A stretch of 64,000 nucleotides of DNA from UBA10649 sp963700745. Lineage in GTDB: Bacteria; Actinomycetota; Actinomycetes; S36-B12. Below are positions 55,454 to 64,000 of this stretch, one piece after another (position 1 is the first letter of the stretch; each line of letters opens with the position of its first letter). The position numbers and the translations under genes are program-made. Location of the stretch: NCBI GenBank assembly GCA_963700745.1, contig CAVOYT010000002.1:124001-188000 (forward strand), written 5' to 3'. A model generated the notes under the pieces. It was not told where the DNA came from, did no database searches, and was given only the letters and a program-made list of their open reading frames with translations.

Positions 55454-55956
55454 ATGTCGCCTCCGAGGGCACCTGGTCCGTCCACACGGTCGACGGGGCC
55501 GACGTGCGGCTCAAGAGCGGCCGGATCGGCCTGGTCAGCGTGGACGTCACCGCGCCGGTCGTCGGGCGGCGAGCTGGTGGTCGCCGCCGGAGCTGCGCGA
55601 CTGACCCTCCGGCTGGCCCTCGATCAGCTGCGCACCGGCAACTTCCTCATGCAGGCGGCCGCGCGATCCCTGGTCAGTCGCCATGACGCCCACGTGCTCA
55701 CGTACGACGGCACGGGCGAGGACGCCGCTGCCGGCTGGGCGGTCAGCGGCCATGCGATCGCCGGGAACGTGGACGTCGAGCTGGACCTCGTGGTGAGCGC
55801 GATGCGGACCCTCGCACGACCCGATGGACGAGATCGAGCTCGCCGGGCAGCGCGAGTATCGGCACGGTCCACCTGCCACTCCCCGGTCTGGGGACGGTCG
55901 ACGACTTCGGCTTCGACGTCGACGCGCGGCTGGCGCTGCTTCGGCCGCGGGCCTGA
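55454..55956 (+). CDS. YceI-like protein, frameshifted
   Basis: Small lipocalin-like protein of about 165 residues. Readable segments are TWSVHTVDGADVRLKSGRIG, RLTLRLALDQLRTGNFLMQA, SLVSRHDAHVLTYDGTG, AVSGHAIAGNVDVELDLVV and, in the last frame, VDDFGFDVDARLALLRPRA. The pattern of an early W-x-V-x-x-V-D strand, a central RTGN...M turn and a late V-G-T-L-like strand suggests the YceI polyisoprenoid-binding fold, but the match is moderate. Indels lie right after the ATG (55454), near 55567 and near 55815. It ends one base before the convergent galK stop. The function is unknown. Confidence 0.6.
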
Positions 55957-55957
55957 G

Positions 55958-57118
55958 CTAGGCGTCCCGGCGGCCGCCCTGCGACGGGACGGCGACGAAG
56001 TGCTCCGGTGCCGCGAACCCGGCGCGGCGAACGCCTCGGTGATGCGTTCACTGACGACGGCCACTGCGCTTCGGCGTCCACGAGGGCGATCGTGCAGCCG
56101 CCGAAGCCGCCTCCCGTCATCCGGGCTCCGCGACGCGCCGGCGGCCAGCGCGGCGTCGACGGCGCAGGTCAAGCTGCGGGACCGTCACGCGGAAGTCGTC
56201 GCGCAGGGAGACGTGCGACGCGGTCAGCTCCGGGCCGATGCCCTGGGGCTGGCCCGTCTCGAGCAGGTCGCGGGTCGCAGGACCCGGGCGTTCTCGGAGA
56301 CGACGTGCCGGGCGCACGCGGCCTGCTCGGGCGTCAGCGTTGCGCCGTTCGAGGTCGACCAGGCGTCGCGTCTCGCAGGCTGGGGACCCCAGTATCGCGG
56401 TGGCCTCCTCGCACATGCCGGCGCCTGGCGGCGTACTGCCCGTCGACGAGCAGGTGCGGGGCGTTCGTGTTGGTGACGAGCAGGACGAAGCCGCCGTCCG
56501 TCGCGGGCCACGGCACCTGCTGCGCTCCTGCGATCGGGTGTCCATGAACAGCAGGTGTCCTCCGTGCACTGCAGGGAGGCGGTCTGGTCCATGATCCCGC
56601 AGGGGATTCCGACGACCTCGTGCTCGACGCGCTGCGCCCACGCTGGCCAGCTGTCTGGCGGTCCTGCGCCCCACCCGTCGAGGTCGTTCATGGCCAGCAG
56701 GGTCGCGCAGGTGATGGCGGCCGACGACGACAGGCCCGCGCCCGACCGGGACGTCCGACAGCCAGGGCGAGATCCCAGCCGTGGTCGGCGGTCGAGCGGT
56801 GCCCGGCTCTGCTCCGCGACCCATGCGGCGCCGCCAGGTAGGCCAGCCAGCCGTGCGGTGTGCGAGGTCCGACCTCGTCGAGGCTGATGCCTCGGCACCC
56901 CGCGATCCTGCGCGACCGCGCGGACGAGGCGGTCCTCCCGAGGCCGCGCGGCGACGTAGGCGCGCTCGCCGATCGCCATCGGCATGACGAAGCCGCCGGT
57001 GTAGTCGGTGTGCTCGCCGATCAGGTTGACCCGCCCTGGGGCAGGACCACACGCCCGCCGGCGCGGCTGCCGAAGGTCGACGCGGAACAGGAGGTCGACC
57101 TCGATCGACGCCGGTCAT
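55958..57118 (-). CDS. galK: Galactokinase, heavily frameshifted
   Basis: GHMP kinase that phosphorylates galactose at C1, about 385 residues. In order across frames: PGRVNLIGEHTDYTGGFVMP (substrate loop), MAIGERAYVAA, GAGLSSSAAITCATLLAMND (ATP loop), VVGIPCGIMDQTASLQCTED, FVLLVTNTNAPHLLVDGQYA, and RMTGGGFGGCTIALVDAEAQ (third GHMP motif), ending APEHFVAVPSQGGRRDA. At least seven indels are present. The ATG at 57118 overlaps the galT stop (ATGA). The TAG at 55958-55960 is nearly back to back with the YceI-like gene. Confidence 0.92.
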
Positions 57119-58263
57119 CCCCGGATCCGGCCGTCAAGGCCGTCGCGCAGCTGCTCGGCAGCATCCTCGGGACGGATGTCGTTGATCCACACGCCGGCGG
57201 CCGACTCGGACCCGGCCAGGTACTTGAGCTTCTCGGCTGCCCGTCGCAGCGAGAACACCTCGAGGAAGAGGCGGCTGTCGCGCGGATCGTCGTGCACGGG
57301 CGCCTGGTGCCAGGCGGCGATGTACGGCATCGGAACGCCGAGCATGGCGTCCAGGCTCCGCAGCAGCGTCGAGGTACATGGACGAGAACTCGGCCTTCTC
57401 GTCCGGAGACAGGTCGGCGCAGTCGGGCAATCGGCCGACGGGTGAACATCTGCACCTCGAACGGCCACTTCGCCGCCCGTGGAACGAACGCAATCCAGTG
57501 CGTCGCCGTCGTAGACGATCCGATCGGCCGTCGGCAGTCTCGCGGCGATGACCGCCTCGATGCAGGTCGAGCCGCCGGTTCGCTCGCGATACGCGCTGAG
57601 CCGATTCGACGCATCTGCTGCGTCGCGCGGTGGCACGAAGGGGTACGCGTAGATCTGCCCGTGCGGATGCGAGAGCGTCACGCCGATCTCCACGCCCCGG
57701 TTCTCGAAGACGAACACGTACTCGACGCCGGGCATGGCCGAGAGGACACGGTCGCGGTCGATCCAGGCCTCGAGGACGAGGCGCGATCCGCTCGGCGCTG
57801 ACGCTGGCCAGTGCGGACCCGTGGTCTGACGTGAAGCAGACGACCTCACAGCGACCGAATCCGTGCCGGGTGGTGTCGTCGTCCAGGTCGTTCACGTCTT
57901 CGGGCAGCTGCGTGGGTCAAGGACGGGAAGCGGTTCTCGAACACGACGACTTCGTAGTCTGCCTCGGGGACCTCGGTGAGCTGGTCGCCGTGCGTCGGGC
58001 ACAGCGGGCACTCGCTGCTCGGCGGCAGGAAGGTGCGGGCCTGTCGATGGCCGGCGACGACCACCCACTCGTCGCGCAGCGGGTCGAGCCGGAGCTCGGT
58101 GTGCGTCGGCGCGTCCGACGAGATCCCGTCGATCGACGGCAGCCCGCTCGTGACCGGGCGCCGAGTCGTAGTAGACGATGTCGCGGCCGTCGGCCAGCTT
58201 GCGCACAGACCTCGTCACGCCCGGACCGATGTCCGCGGAACCCGTGCTGGTGCTCGTGCTCAT
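57115..58263 (-). CDS. galT: Galactose-1-phosphate uridylyltransferase, frameshifted
   Basis: Leloir-pathway enzyme exchanging UMP between UDP-glucose and galactose 1-phosphate, about 380 residues. Visible pieces: VRKLADGRDIVYYDSAPG, ECPLCPTHGDQLTEVPEADY (zinc Cys pair), VVVFENRFPSLT, GRCEVVCFTSDHGSALASVS, VFVFENRGVEIGVTLSHPHG (active HPH motif), QIYAYPFVPP and VPMPYIAAWHQAPVHDD. At least five indels. The ATG at 58263 overlaps the probable beta-galactosidase stop. The start has a Ser/Thr-rich leader MSTSTSTGSADIGPG. Confidence 0.92.
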
Positions 58264-60368
58264 GTCGAGATCGTGGCCCTTCCTTGGCTTGCCGGTGGTG
58301 TGTCGGACAGGGGTGCGACGAGGATCGACGACGTCCCCCGCGGGAACGTCGACACGTGCTGGCGCCGGCTCGCGCGTCAAGGCGTGCGCCCAGGGCCGGG
58401 CCTGGGCGACCGGGAGATCGAGCGACCGCGACTCGGGCCCGTGGTTGAGGAGGAACAGGTATCGCTCGCTGTCGGTCTGGCGGACGGCCACTTCGATATC
58501 GGGCGGGGGTGGCGCAGGCAGGATCGGGCGCGCCGCGGACTCGGCGGCGATTCGCAGCAACACGGCCTCCATCGCCTCGGGGTCGAGCCCGGTCGACAGG
58601 TACCAGGCGACGCCGCCGCCGGGGACGTCACGGCGGGTGACGGCCGCGCTTCCGGAGAGGTCGCCGTCTGTGTACTCGTAGACCGGCGCAGCGTCGGTGA
58701 GGTGCAGGTGCTCGGTCCAGGCCGAGCCCGAGCAGACGGCGGGTGCGGCATCAGGATCGCAGGCGCGCAGCGCGACCTGCTGACCGGGGAGCAGCGGACG
58801 GTACTCCTCGATCCACAGCCCGAGCAGGTCCTGCCAGGGAGCTGGGTAGCCACCCGCCCGGACTCGGTCGCGGGCGTCGACGGCCCCGGAGAAGTAGCCG
58901 ATCGCGACGGTGCTGCCTGCCTCAGCTGCCTCGGTCACGCGCCGCGCACCGTGGTCGGTCACGGAGTAGAGCTGGGGGACGAGGACCAGCGGGTAGCCCC
59001 TGAGGTCGGACTCCGGATGCGCGAAGTCGATCGAGTAGCCGCGACGCCACAGCGGCTCGTACCAGGACCGCATGATGGCGACCATCGAGAGGCGGGTGGA
59101 TGGCCTCGAGTCGAGTTCAAGGGCCCACCAGGAGGACCAGTCCAGCACGATCGCCACATCCGCAACGGTTCGTGCGCCCGCGACCGGCGCCAGGGCCGCA
59201 AGCTCGGCGCCCGAGCGCAACGACGTTTCGCCAGGTCCGCGTGCGCGGACCCGCGTGCGGAAGCATGCCGGAGTGCCACTTCTCGGCTCCGCCGACGGCT
59301 GCCCGCCACTGGAAGTGCAGGACGGCGTCCGCTCCGCGAGCCACCTGCTGGAGGGACCAGCGACGGTAGTCGCCACCGGACTTCGGCGGGTTCACCGCGC
59401 GCCAGTTGATGGCGGAGACGGCCTGCTCCATGAGCAGCCACGGGCGCCCTGCCCCCAGCGACCGCATGAGATCGGCGCCCGCCGCGCCCTCGACGTGTGC
59501 GGCGGGATCGGCCAGGTCCGGATACCAGTCGTCGCTGACGACATCCTCGGCCGCTGCCCAGTCCCAGTAGTCGGCGTGCGGGAAGAAGCGCATGAAGTTG
59601 GTGGTGATGGGCTTGTCGGCTGGCGAGTGGGAGCGGATGACGTCTCGCTCGGCCTTGAACAGGTCGAGCATGCGCGTCGGAGGAGAACCGCCGGAAGTCG
59701 AGCTGGTGCGTGGGATTGGGGAAGTACGGCGTGCGTCGAGGCGGGATGACCTCAGACCAGTCGGAGAGTCTCTGCGACCAGAACGTCGTGGACCAGGCGT
59801 CGTTCAGCTCGTCCAGGGTGTCGTACCGCTTCGCCAGCCAGTCTCGGAAGGCGTCGGCGGAGACGTCGCACCAGCAGGCCGGCGTGTGGGCGCCGTACTC
59901 GTTTCCGACGTGCCACATGACGACGGCCTCGTGGTCGTGGTAGCGGGATGCGATCTGCTCCGCGAGCGCGAGGGCACGCTCGCGGAATACCGGGGAGGAC
60001 GGGCAGTACTGCTGCCGCGCGCCGTAGACGAGCCGCACGCCGTCGTCCGTGACGGGCAGCGTCTCGGGCCAGCGGTGCCCCAACCACGGGGGAGGCGAGG
60101 CGGTGGCGGTGGCGAGGTCGACCGCGATCCCGGCCGCGAGGCACTTGTCCAGGACGGTGTCGAGCCACTCGAATCGGTAGTCGTCCGGAGTCGGCTCGAG
60201 ATACGCCCATGAGAAGACGCCCACGGTCACCAGGTTGACGTGAGCCTCGCGCATCAGCTGCAAGTCCTCGTCCCACACGGATTCCGGCCACTGCTCCGGG
60301 TTCCAGTCACCTCCGAAGCCGAGTGCCGGGAGTCGCGGGATGACGTGTTGCTGGGGCAAGGTCTTCAC
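58260..60368 (-). CDS. GH42 beta-galactosidase, frameshifted
   Basis: Cytoplasmic beta-galactosidase of about 690 residues. The barrel begins LGFGGDWNPEQWPESVWDED. The acid/base Glu is in VVMWHVGNEYGAHTPACWCD, and the nucleophile Glu in GRPWLLMEQAVSAINWRAVN. The trimerisation domain (RSWYEPLWRRGYSIDFAHPE, YPLVLVPQLYSVTDHGARRV) and C-terminal domain (YLFLLNHGPESRSLDL) follow. Indels lie near 59665, 59215 and 58329. The last hides the true stop, a TGA overlapping the galT ATG. The uncorrected frame instead runs into galT. GTG 60368 (VKTLPQQHVIPRLPALGFGG) is the likely start. It is divergent from the alpha-galactosidase gene. No signal peptide is seen. Confidence 0.92.
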
Positions 60369-60415
60369 CCTCTTCGTTCCAGCAGGCCCGCGCAATGAAC
60401 TAGCCTGCACTGCTT

Positions 60416-61843
60416 GTGAGCCCATCTACTTCCCCGCCATTCGACCGACGTTCACGTGTCGACCGATGGGGCATCCGATTGCTTCGTCTACGAGCATGGC
60501 TGGCAGTCGTGGAGTCCGGCCGGGGTCTACCGGGGAGACATCTCGAGCTCCCCGCGCCCACGCAGGCCCATCTGGCAGGCAATGGCCTACCGGCCCGAGA
60601 CGCCTTCTCCGGCAACGGGTTTTCAGGCCGAAGGGCTGCTCGGCCTGGTCAATGCCGATGGCTCCGCAGAGGTGTTCTTCGGGGAGCGACCGGAGTCCGT
60701 GGTGCCCACCATCCGCGTCCGGACGGAGGGGGGACGCCTGGTCGTCTCTGCGGATGGCGACGTCTCCGATCTCCATGCTCAGAGTCTGCAGGCCGGACTG
60801 GTCGAGGTCGGGGACCGCCTCGCGGCCCGGCTGGCGATCCGGCCGCTCACGCCGCTGCCGGCGGGCTGGTGCTCCTGGTACACCTACTGGAACGAGGTCA
60901 CGGCGCAGGACGTGCTCGCCAACCTCGCCGTCATCGACCAACAGGACCTCGGCATGGAGGTCGTCCAGGTGGATGACGGCTACCAGCGCGAGATCGGGGA
61001 CTGGCTGGAGGTCCGACCGGCCTTCGGGGATCTTGACGAGGTGGCTGCGCGAATCCTCGACTCCGGTCGCGTACCCGGGACTGTGGACCGCGCCATTCCT
61101 CGTCGGAGCGAACTCGAACCTGGCGAGCGGCGCATCCGGATTGGCTGGTCGGCGGAGCGGTCGCGGCCGCCCACCACTGGGGGCAGGAGATCAGGGTTCT
61201 CGACGTGACGCACCCGGCAGCCGCTGAGCATCTGGTGGGGCTGTTCGCGACTCTGCGTTCTCGCGGCTTCGCGTTCCACAAGGTGGACTTCATCTACGGC
61301 GGGGCGATGGTGGGCCGGCGGCACGCGGACGTGACCGGCATCGAGGCTTACCGCCTGGGCCTGGAACTGGTGCGGGCGGGTGCGGGTGAGGACGCGGTGA
61401 TCCTCGGCTGCGGCGCGCCCCTCCTGCCGAGCATCGGCCTGGTCGATGCCATGCGCATCAGTCCGGACGTGATGCCCGCGTGGGCGCCGGACCTGGACGA
61501 CATCAGCCAGCCCGGCATGCGCAGCGCCCTGGCCGCTGGCCGCGCGCGCGCCTGGATGCATGGCCGCCTGTGGGTCAACGATCCCGATTGCGTGCTGATC
61601 CGGCCGGAGGTCGAGCGTCCCGAGCCCTGGCAGGACTACGTGTCCACCCTGGGCGGGCTGGCCGTGAGCAGTGATCCGCTCCCCGCGCTCGATGCCGAGC
61701 ACCTGGACCGCACGCGCGCGCTGATGGTCCCGGCCGACCTCAGTCCGGTGGACTGGGACCCGTGGGCGGGGCCCGACCAGGGTCTGATCCATCGAGCACG
61801 CACCTCCCCGGCGACCGGTCGATCCGAACGCAAGTTTTCGTAG
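60416..61843 (+). CDS. GH36-type alpha-galactosidase, frameshifted
   Basis: Clan GH-D glycosidase, probably releasing alpha-linked galactose. Order of motifs: YEHGWQSWSPAGVYRGDISS, PAGWCSWYTYWNEVTAQDVL, VVQVDDGYQREIGDWLE, the nucleophile Asp in FAFHKVDFIYGGAMVG, CGAPLLPSIGLVDAMRISPD (acid/base Asp) and HGRLWVNDPDCVLIRPE. About 470 residues are present, shorter than long GH36 enzymes because the N-terminal beta-sandwich is reduced. Frame breaks lie near 60455 and 61060-61200. GTG 60416 or GTG 60456 could be the start. It lies 47 bases from the divergent beta-galactosidase gene, so one regulatory region probably controls both. Confidence 0.87.
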
Positions 61844-62019
61844 GGTATCGAAAGCCCGTCCGTGCGTCACGGGGTCGCTGGATTCGATTTTCAGGGGGCA
61901 CGCCGTCGACGAGGCGGGATTAGCTCGCTCACCTCACTTTGTAAAGATTTCGATAACGGGTCGGTAACGACATTATCCGAATAGATTGACAAATCATCGT
62001 AAGGTGATTGGCTGCCAGT
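61844..62019 (+). promoter_or_regulatory. A+T-rich regulatory region before the DeoR gene
   Basis: The least G+C-rich stretch of the window. The 8-mer TTTCGATA occurs at 61948-61955 and, inverted as TATCGAAA, at 61846-61853, where it is also part of TTTCG-N8-CGAAA spanning the end of the alpha-galactosidase gene. TTGACA at 61986-61991 is a possible -35 box. These repeats are candidate sites for the DeoR regulator. No coding sequence is seen here. Confidence 0.45.
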
Positions 62020-62829
62020 ATGAGCGTGGCGGAGACTGGCGGGGAGCCGGTTGGCGTGCCCGCCGAACTCCGCCAGGACCGGATCGCCGAGGAGGTCGAC
62101 GCGTCCGGCTTCGTCCGGGTCACGGACCTCGCCGATCGGTTCGGGGTCTCGGTCGTGACGGTGCGATCGGATCTGGGCTCGCTCGAGGTCCTCGGTCGCG
62201 TGCGGCGGGTGCGCGGCGGTGCGGTCCCGGCCGGCGCCCTGCGACCCGAGCCGCCGCTCGAGCAGGCGGCCCGCGAGAACGAGGCGCAGAAGGCGGCGAT
62301 CGCGGCCTATGCGGCGTCGCGGGTGCAGCCGGGGCAGGTGGTGATCCTCGACGTCGGCTCGACCACCACCGCCATCGCCCTCGAACTGGTCGCCCGGCGC
62401 GACCTGCACGACGTCACCGTCGTGACCAACGGCCTGAACGTCGCCCTCGCGCTCGAGCCCGCCTCCGATCGCATCAGCGTGCTCGTCACCGGCGGCATGG
62501 TCCGCCAGCTGCAGCATTCGCTGGTGAACCCGTTCGCTGCGCTCATCCTCGAGCAGATCTCAGCGCACATCGCCTTCATCGGATGCAACGGTGTCGACCC
62601 CGAGCGCGGCGTCACCAACCTGAACTTCGCCGAGGCCGAGGTCAAGCGGGCCATGATCGAGGCGGCACGCGAGGTGGTCGTCGTGGCCGACGGCAGCAAG
62701 ATCGGGGTCGTCGAGGCGGCACGGGTGTGTCTCGCCGAAGAGGTCGACCTCGTCGTGACGGACGCCAGTGCCCCGGCCGACATCGTGGCTCAGCTCGAGC
62801 AGGCCGGAACGTCGGTGCACTGTGCGTAG
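62020..62829 (+). CDS. DeoR-family transcriptional repressor
   Basis: Sugar-phosphate-sensing regulator of 269 residues, intact. The N-terminal helix-turn-helix is RQDRIAEEVDASGFVRVTDL, continuing DRFGVSVVTVRSDLGSLEV. The effector domain has VILDVGSTTTAIALELVARR, VVTNGLNVALALE, the sensor motif FIGCNGVDPERGVTNLNFAE and VVVADGSKIGVVEAARVC. The effector is probably a phosphorylated sugar or polyol. It is adjacent to a sugar-binding lipoprotein gene 80 bases downstream and to the galactoside genes upstream, which makes it the likely local regulator. Confidence 0.94.
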   Translation: MSVAETGGEPVGVPAELRQDRIAEEVDASGFVRVTDLADRFGVSVVTVRSDLGSLEVLGRVRRVRGGAVPAGALRPEPPLEQAARENEAQKAAIAAYAASRVQPGQVVILDVGSTTTAIALELVARRDLHDVTVVTNGLNVALALEPASDRISVLVTGGMVRQLQHSLVNPFAALILEQISAHIAFIGCNGVDPERGVTNLNFAEAEVKRAMIEAAREVVVVADGSKIGVVEAARVCLAEEVDLVVTDASAPADIVAQLEQAGTSVHCA

Positions 62830-62909
62830 CCAACAGAACTTCGACCCGGGTCCACCTGACCCGGGTGGATGGCAAGACCCAACCGAAGCAACAAGGAAAG
62901 GAACATCCA

Positions 62910-64000
62910 ATGCGTAGACGCAGTTTCCTGGCCGCCGGAGTTGGTGTTGCGCTGCTGCTCAGCGCCTGCGCCAGCACGACGTCCGACACCGCGACCGAGA
63001 GCGCGGCCGAGAGCGCGGCGCCCAGCGAGGCTGCCTCCGCGGCGGCATCCGAGAGTGCTTCGGGTGAAGCCGTGGCCCTTCGGTGGCGCACCCGCCCCGA
63101 CAACCAGGCAGAGGCCGACCTGTACGCCAGCATCTCCGACGAGATCACGGCCGCGGGGATCGGGCTGGACCTGACCTACGAGCCCGGCAACTCCGAGGGC
63201 TCGCCGTACCAGGACAAGCTGAAGACCGAGCTCTCCGCCGGCACTGCACCCGACGTGTTCTGGATCCCCGGCACCGACATCGCCGACTTCGCGAAGGCCG
63301 GCCTCATCCTGAACGCCGCGCCGCAGGCGGCCGCCTCGGGTTCAACCCGGCCGACTTCTACTCCGGCCCGATGGACCAGCTCCAGGTCGATCCCGGCCAC
63401 GGGCCAGAAGGCAGATGGCTTCGTGTGGGGCGTTCCGCGCGACGTCTCGACGTTCGCGCTGTACCTCAACCTCGACCTCATCGACGAGGCCGGCGCCGAG
63501 GATCCCCGCGAGCTCGCCGCGAACGGCGAGTGGACCTGGGACAAGTTCGCCGAGGTCTCGCAGCAGATCGCGGACAACGTCGACGGCGCCAAGGGCTTCG
63601 GCGCGAACTCCTGGTGGGCCAACTGGGGCTACTTCGTGAACTCAGGCGGAGGCAGCTTCTTCAACGAGGACCGCACGGCCTGCAACCTCGACTCGCCTGA
63701 GTCGATCGCCGGGCTGGAGTTCTACCAGAACCTCTACGCCAGCGGCGCCGGCGTGCCCTTCGGCGAGGACGCCGAGCCGCCGTACAAGGCCGGCACGCTC
63801 GGCATGTTCATCAACGGCCGTTGGGCCACTCCCGGCGCTCGTGAGATCACCGCGTTCAACTGGGATGTCGCCCCGCTGCCCACGGGCCCGGCGCCCGGCA
63901 AGGACTGGCTGTTCTGGGGTGCCTACGTGATCAACGCCAACACGGCGAACCCTGACGCTGCGTGGAAGCTCGTCGAGGAACTGACCAGCACCGAGGTGCA
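62910..64000 (+). CDS. Sugar ABC transporter substrate-binding lipoprotein (runs off the window), frameshifted
   Basis: CUT1-type binding protein. The lipoprotein signal MRRRSFLAAGVGVALLLSAC has its lipobox cysteine at residue 20. A Ser/Ala/Glu linker follows (about 22-52). The mature domain has YQDKLKTELSAGTAPDVFWI, FVWGVPRDVSTFALYLNLDL, NGEWTWDKFAEVSQQIAD, SWWANWGYFVNSGGGSFFNE and FINGRWATPGAREITAFNWD. Frame breaks lie near 63075, 63340 and 63400. The end lies beyond 64000. AAGGAAAGG precedes the ATG. Between the DeoR stop and this gene are two ACCCGGGT palindromes (62844-62851, 62859-62866). Permease genes are expected downstream. The substrate is unknown, possibly a galactoside. Confidence 0.9.
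   Translation, partial: MRRRSFLAAGVGVALLLSACASTTSDTATESAAESAAPSEAASAAASESASGEAVALRWRTRPDNQAEADLYASISDEITAAGIGLDLTYEPGNSEGSPYQDKLKTELSAGTAPDVFWIPGTDIADFAKAGLILNAAPQAAASGSTRPTSTPARWTSSRSIPATGQKADGFVWGVPRDVSTFALYLNLDLIDEAGAEDPRELAANGEWTWDKFAEVSQQIADNVDGAKGFGANSWWANWGYFVNSGGGSFFNEDRTACNLDSPESIAGLEFYQNLYASGAGVPFGEDAEPPYKAGTLGMFINGRWATPGAREITAFNWDVAPLPTGPAPGKDWLFWGAYVINANTANPDAAWKLVEELTSTEV

Noticed and set aside
57892..59376. Beta-galactosidase-GalT fusion
   Set aside because: The shared frame arises from an extra base near 58329. The frame that completes the galactosidase ends with a TGA overlapping the galT ATG, a normal operon junction.

Overview
The window is G+C-rich DNA from an actinobacterium (class Actinomycetes). 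Mycothiol genes (mshA, mshD), a GlnR regulator, CarD, SenX3-RegX3 and a probable F420-dependent flavoenzyme all point that way. So do several gene orders that I recall from Mycobacterium and relatives: glnR-mshD with a nearby thioredoxin and nitrobindin-type protein; XRE regulator-lysine-rich protein-DUF2516; mshA-YbjN-gpmA-phoU/senX3-regX3; and carD-ispD-ispF-cysS-rlmB. The species cannot be named from this.

Layout. 0-7 kb: start of polyphosphate kinase, mshD, glnR, a hydrolase, thioredoxin, DUF4395, a 33-residue membrane peptide, nitrobindin, Fur and YgfZ. 7-12.5 kb: D-aminoacyl-tRNA deacylase, asparaginase, an XRE regulator with a repeat-rich lysine protein, DUF2516, macro domain, AlaX-type editing protein, phosphoglycerate mutase. 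12.5-24.3 kb: mycothiol glycosyltransferase, phosphate control (phoU, senX3-regX3, candidate PHO box), carD, two isoprenoid genes (ispD, ispF), cysS, rlmB, a cation/proton antiporter and DUF4032. 24.4-35.5 kb: a LacI regulator, then two glutamine synthetase-like genes, a gamma-glutamyl hydrolase, an SDR, an aldehyde dehydrogenase and an ethanolamine-type permease. Together these look like a gamma-glutamylated amine catabolic route, with a small ABC system in the middle. 36-41.5 kb: a PH-like protein, tRNA-Thr(TGT) and a tightly overlapping kynurenine operon (formamidase, kynureninase, kynurenine monooxygenase, RidA-type deaminase, 3-hydroxyanthranilate dioxygenase, ACMSD-type decarboxylase). 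43-53.6 kb: a maltodextrin locus with two related binding proteins, MalF/MalG, a GH13 glucosidase, an MsmK-type ATPase and a secreted amylase. 53.6-55.4 kb: groEL behind two tandem CIRCE operators. 55.4-64 kb: a YceI-like protein, a galactoside locus (alpha- and beta-galactosidase, galT, galK), a DeoR regulator and the start of a sugar-binding lipoprotein.

About half of the protein genes carry one or more single-base frameshifts, although the protein sequence stays recognisable across frames. From about 36 to 52 kb, and again in the galactoside locus, nearly every protein gene is affected. Plus-one and minus-one changes both occur. I read this as residual sequencing or assembly error, not gene decay. 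Such genes are given as one CDS over their full extent, with approximate breakpoints. Several start codons lie 6-8 bases after a good -10 box, so leaderless transcripts appear common.
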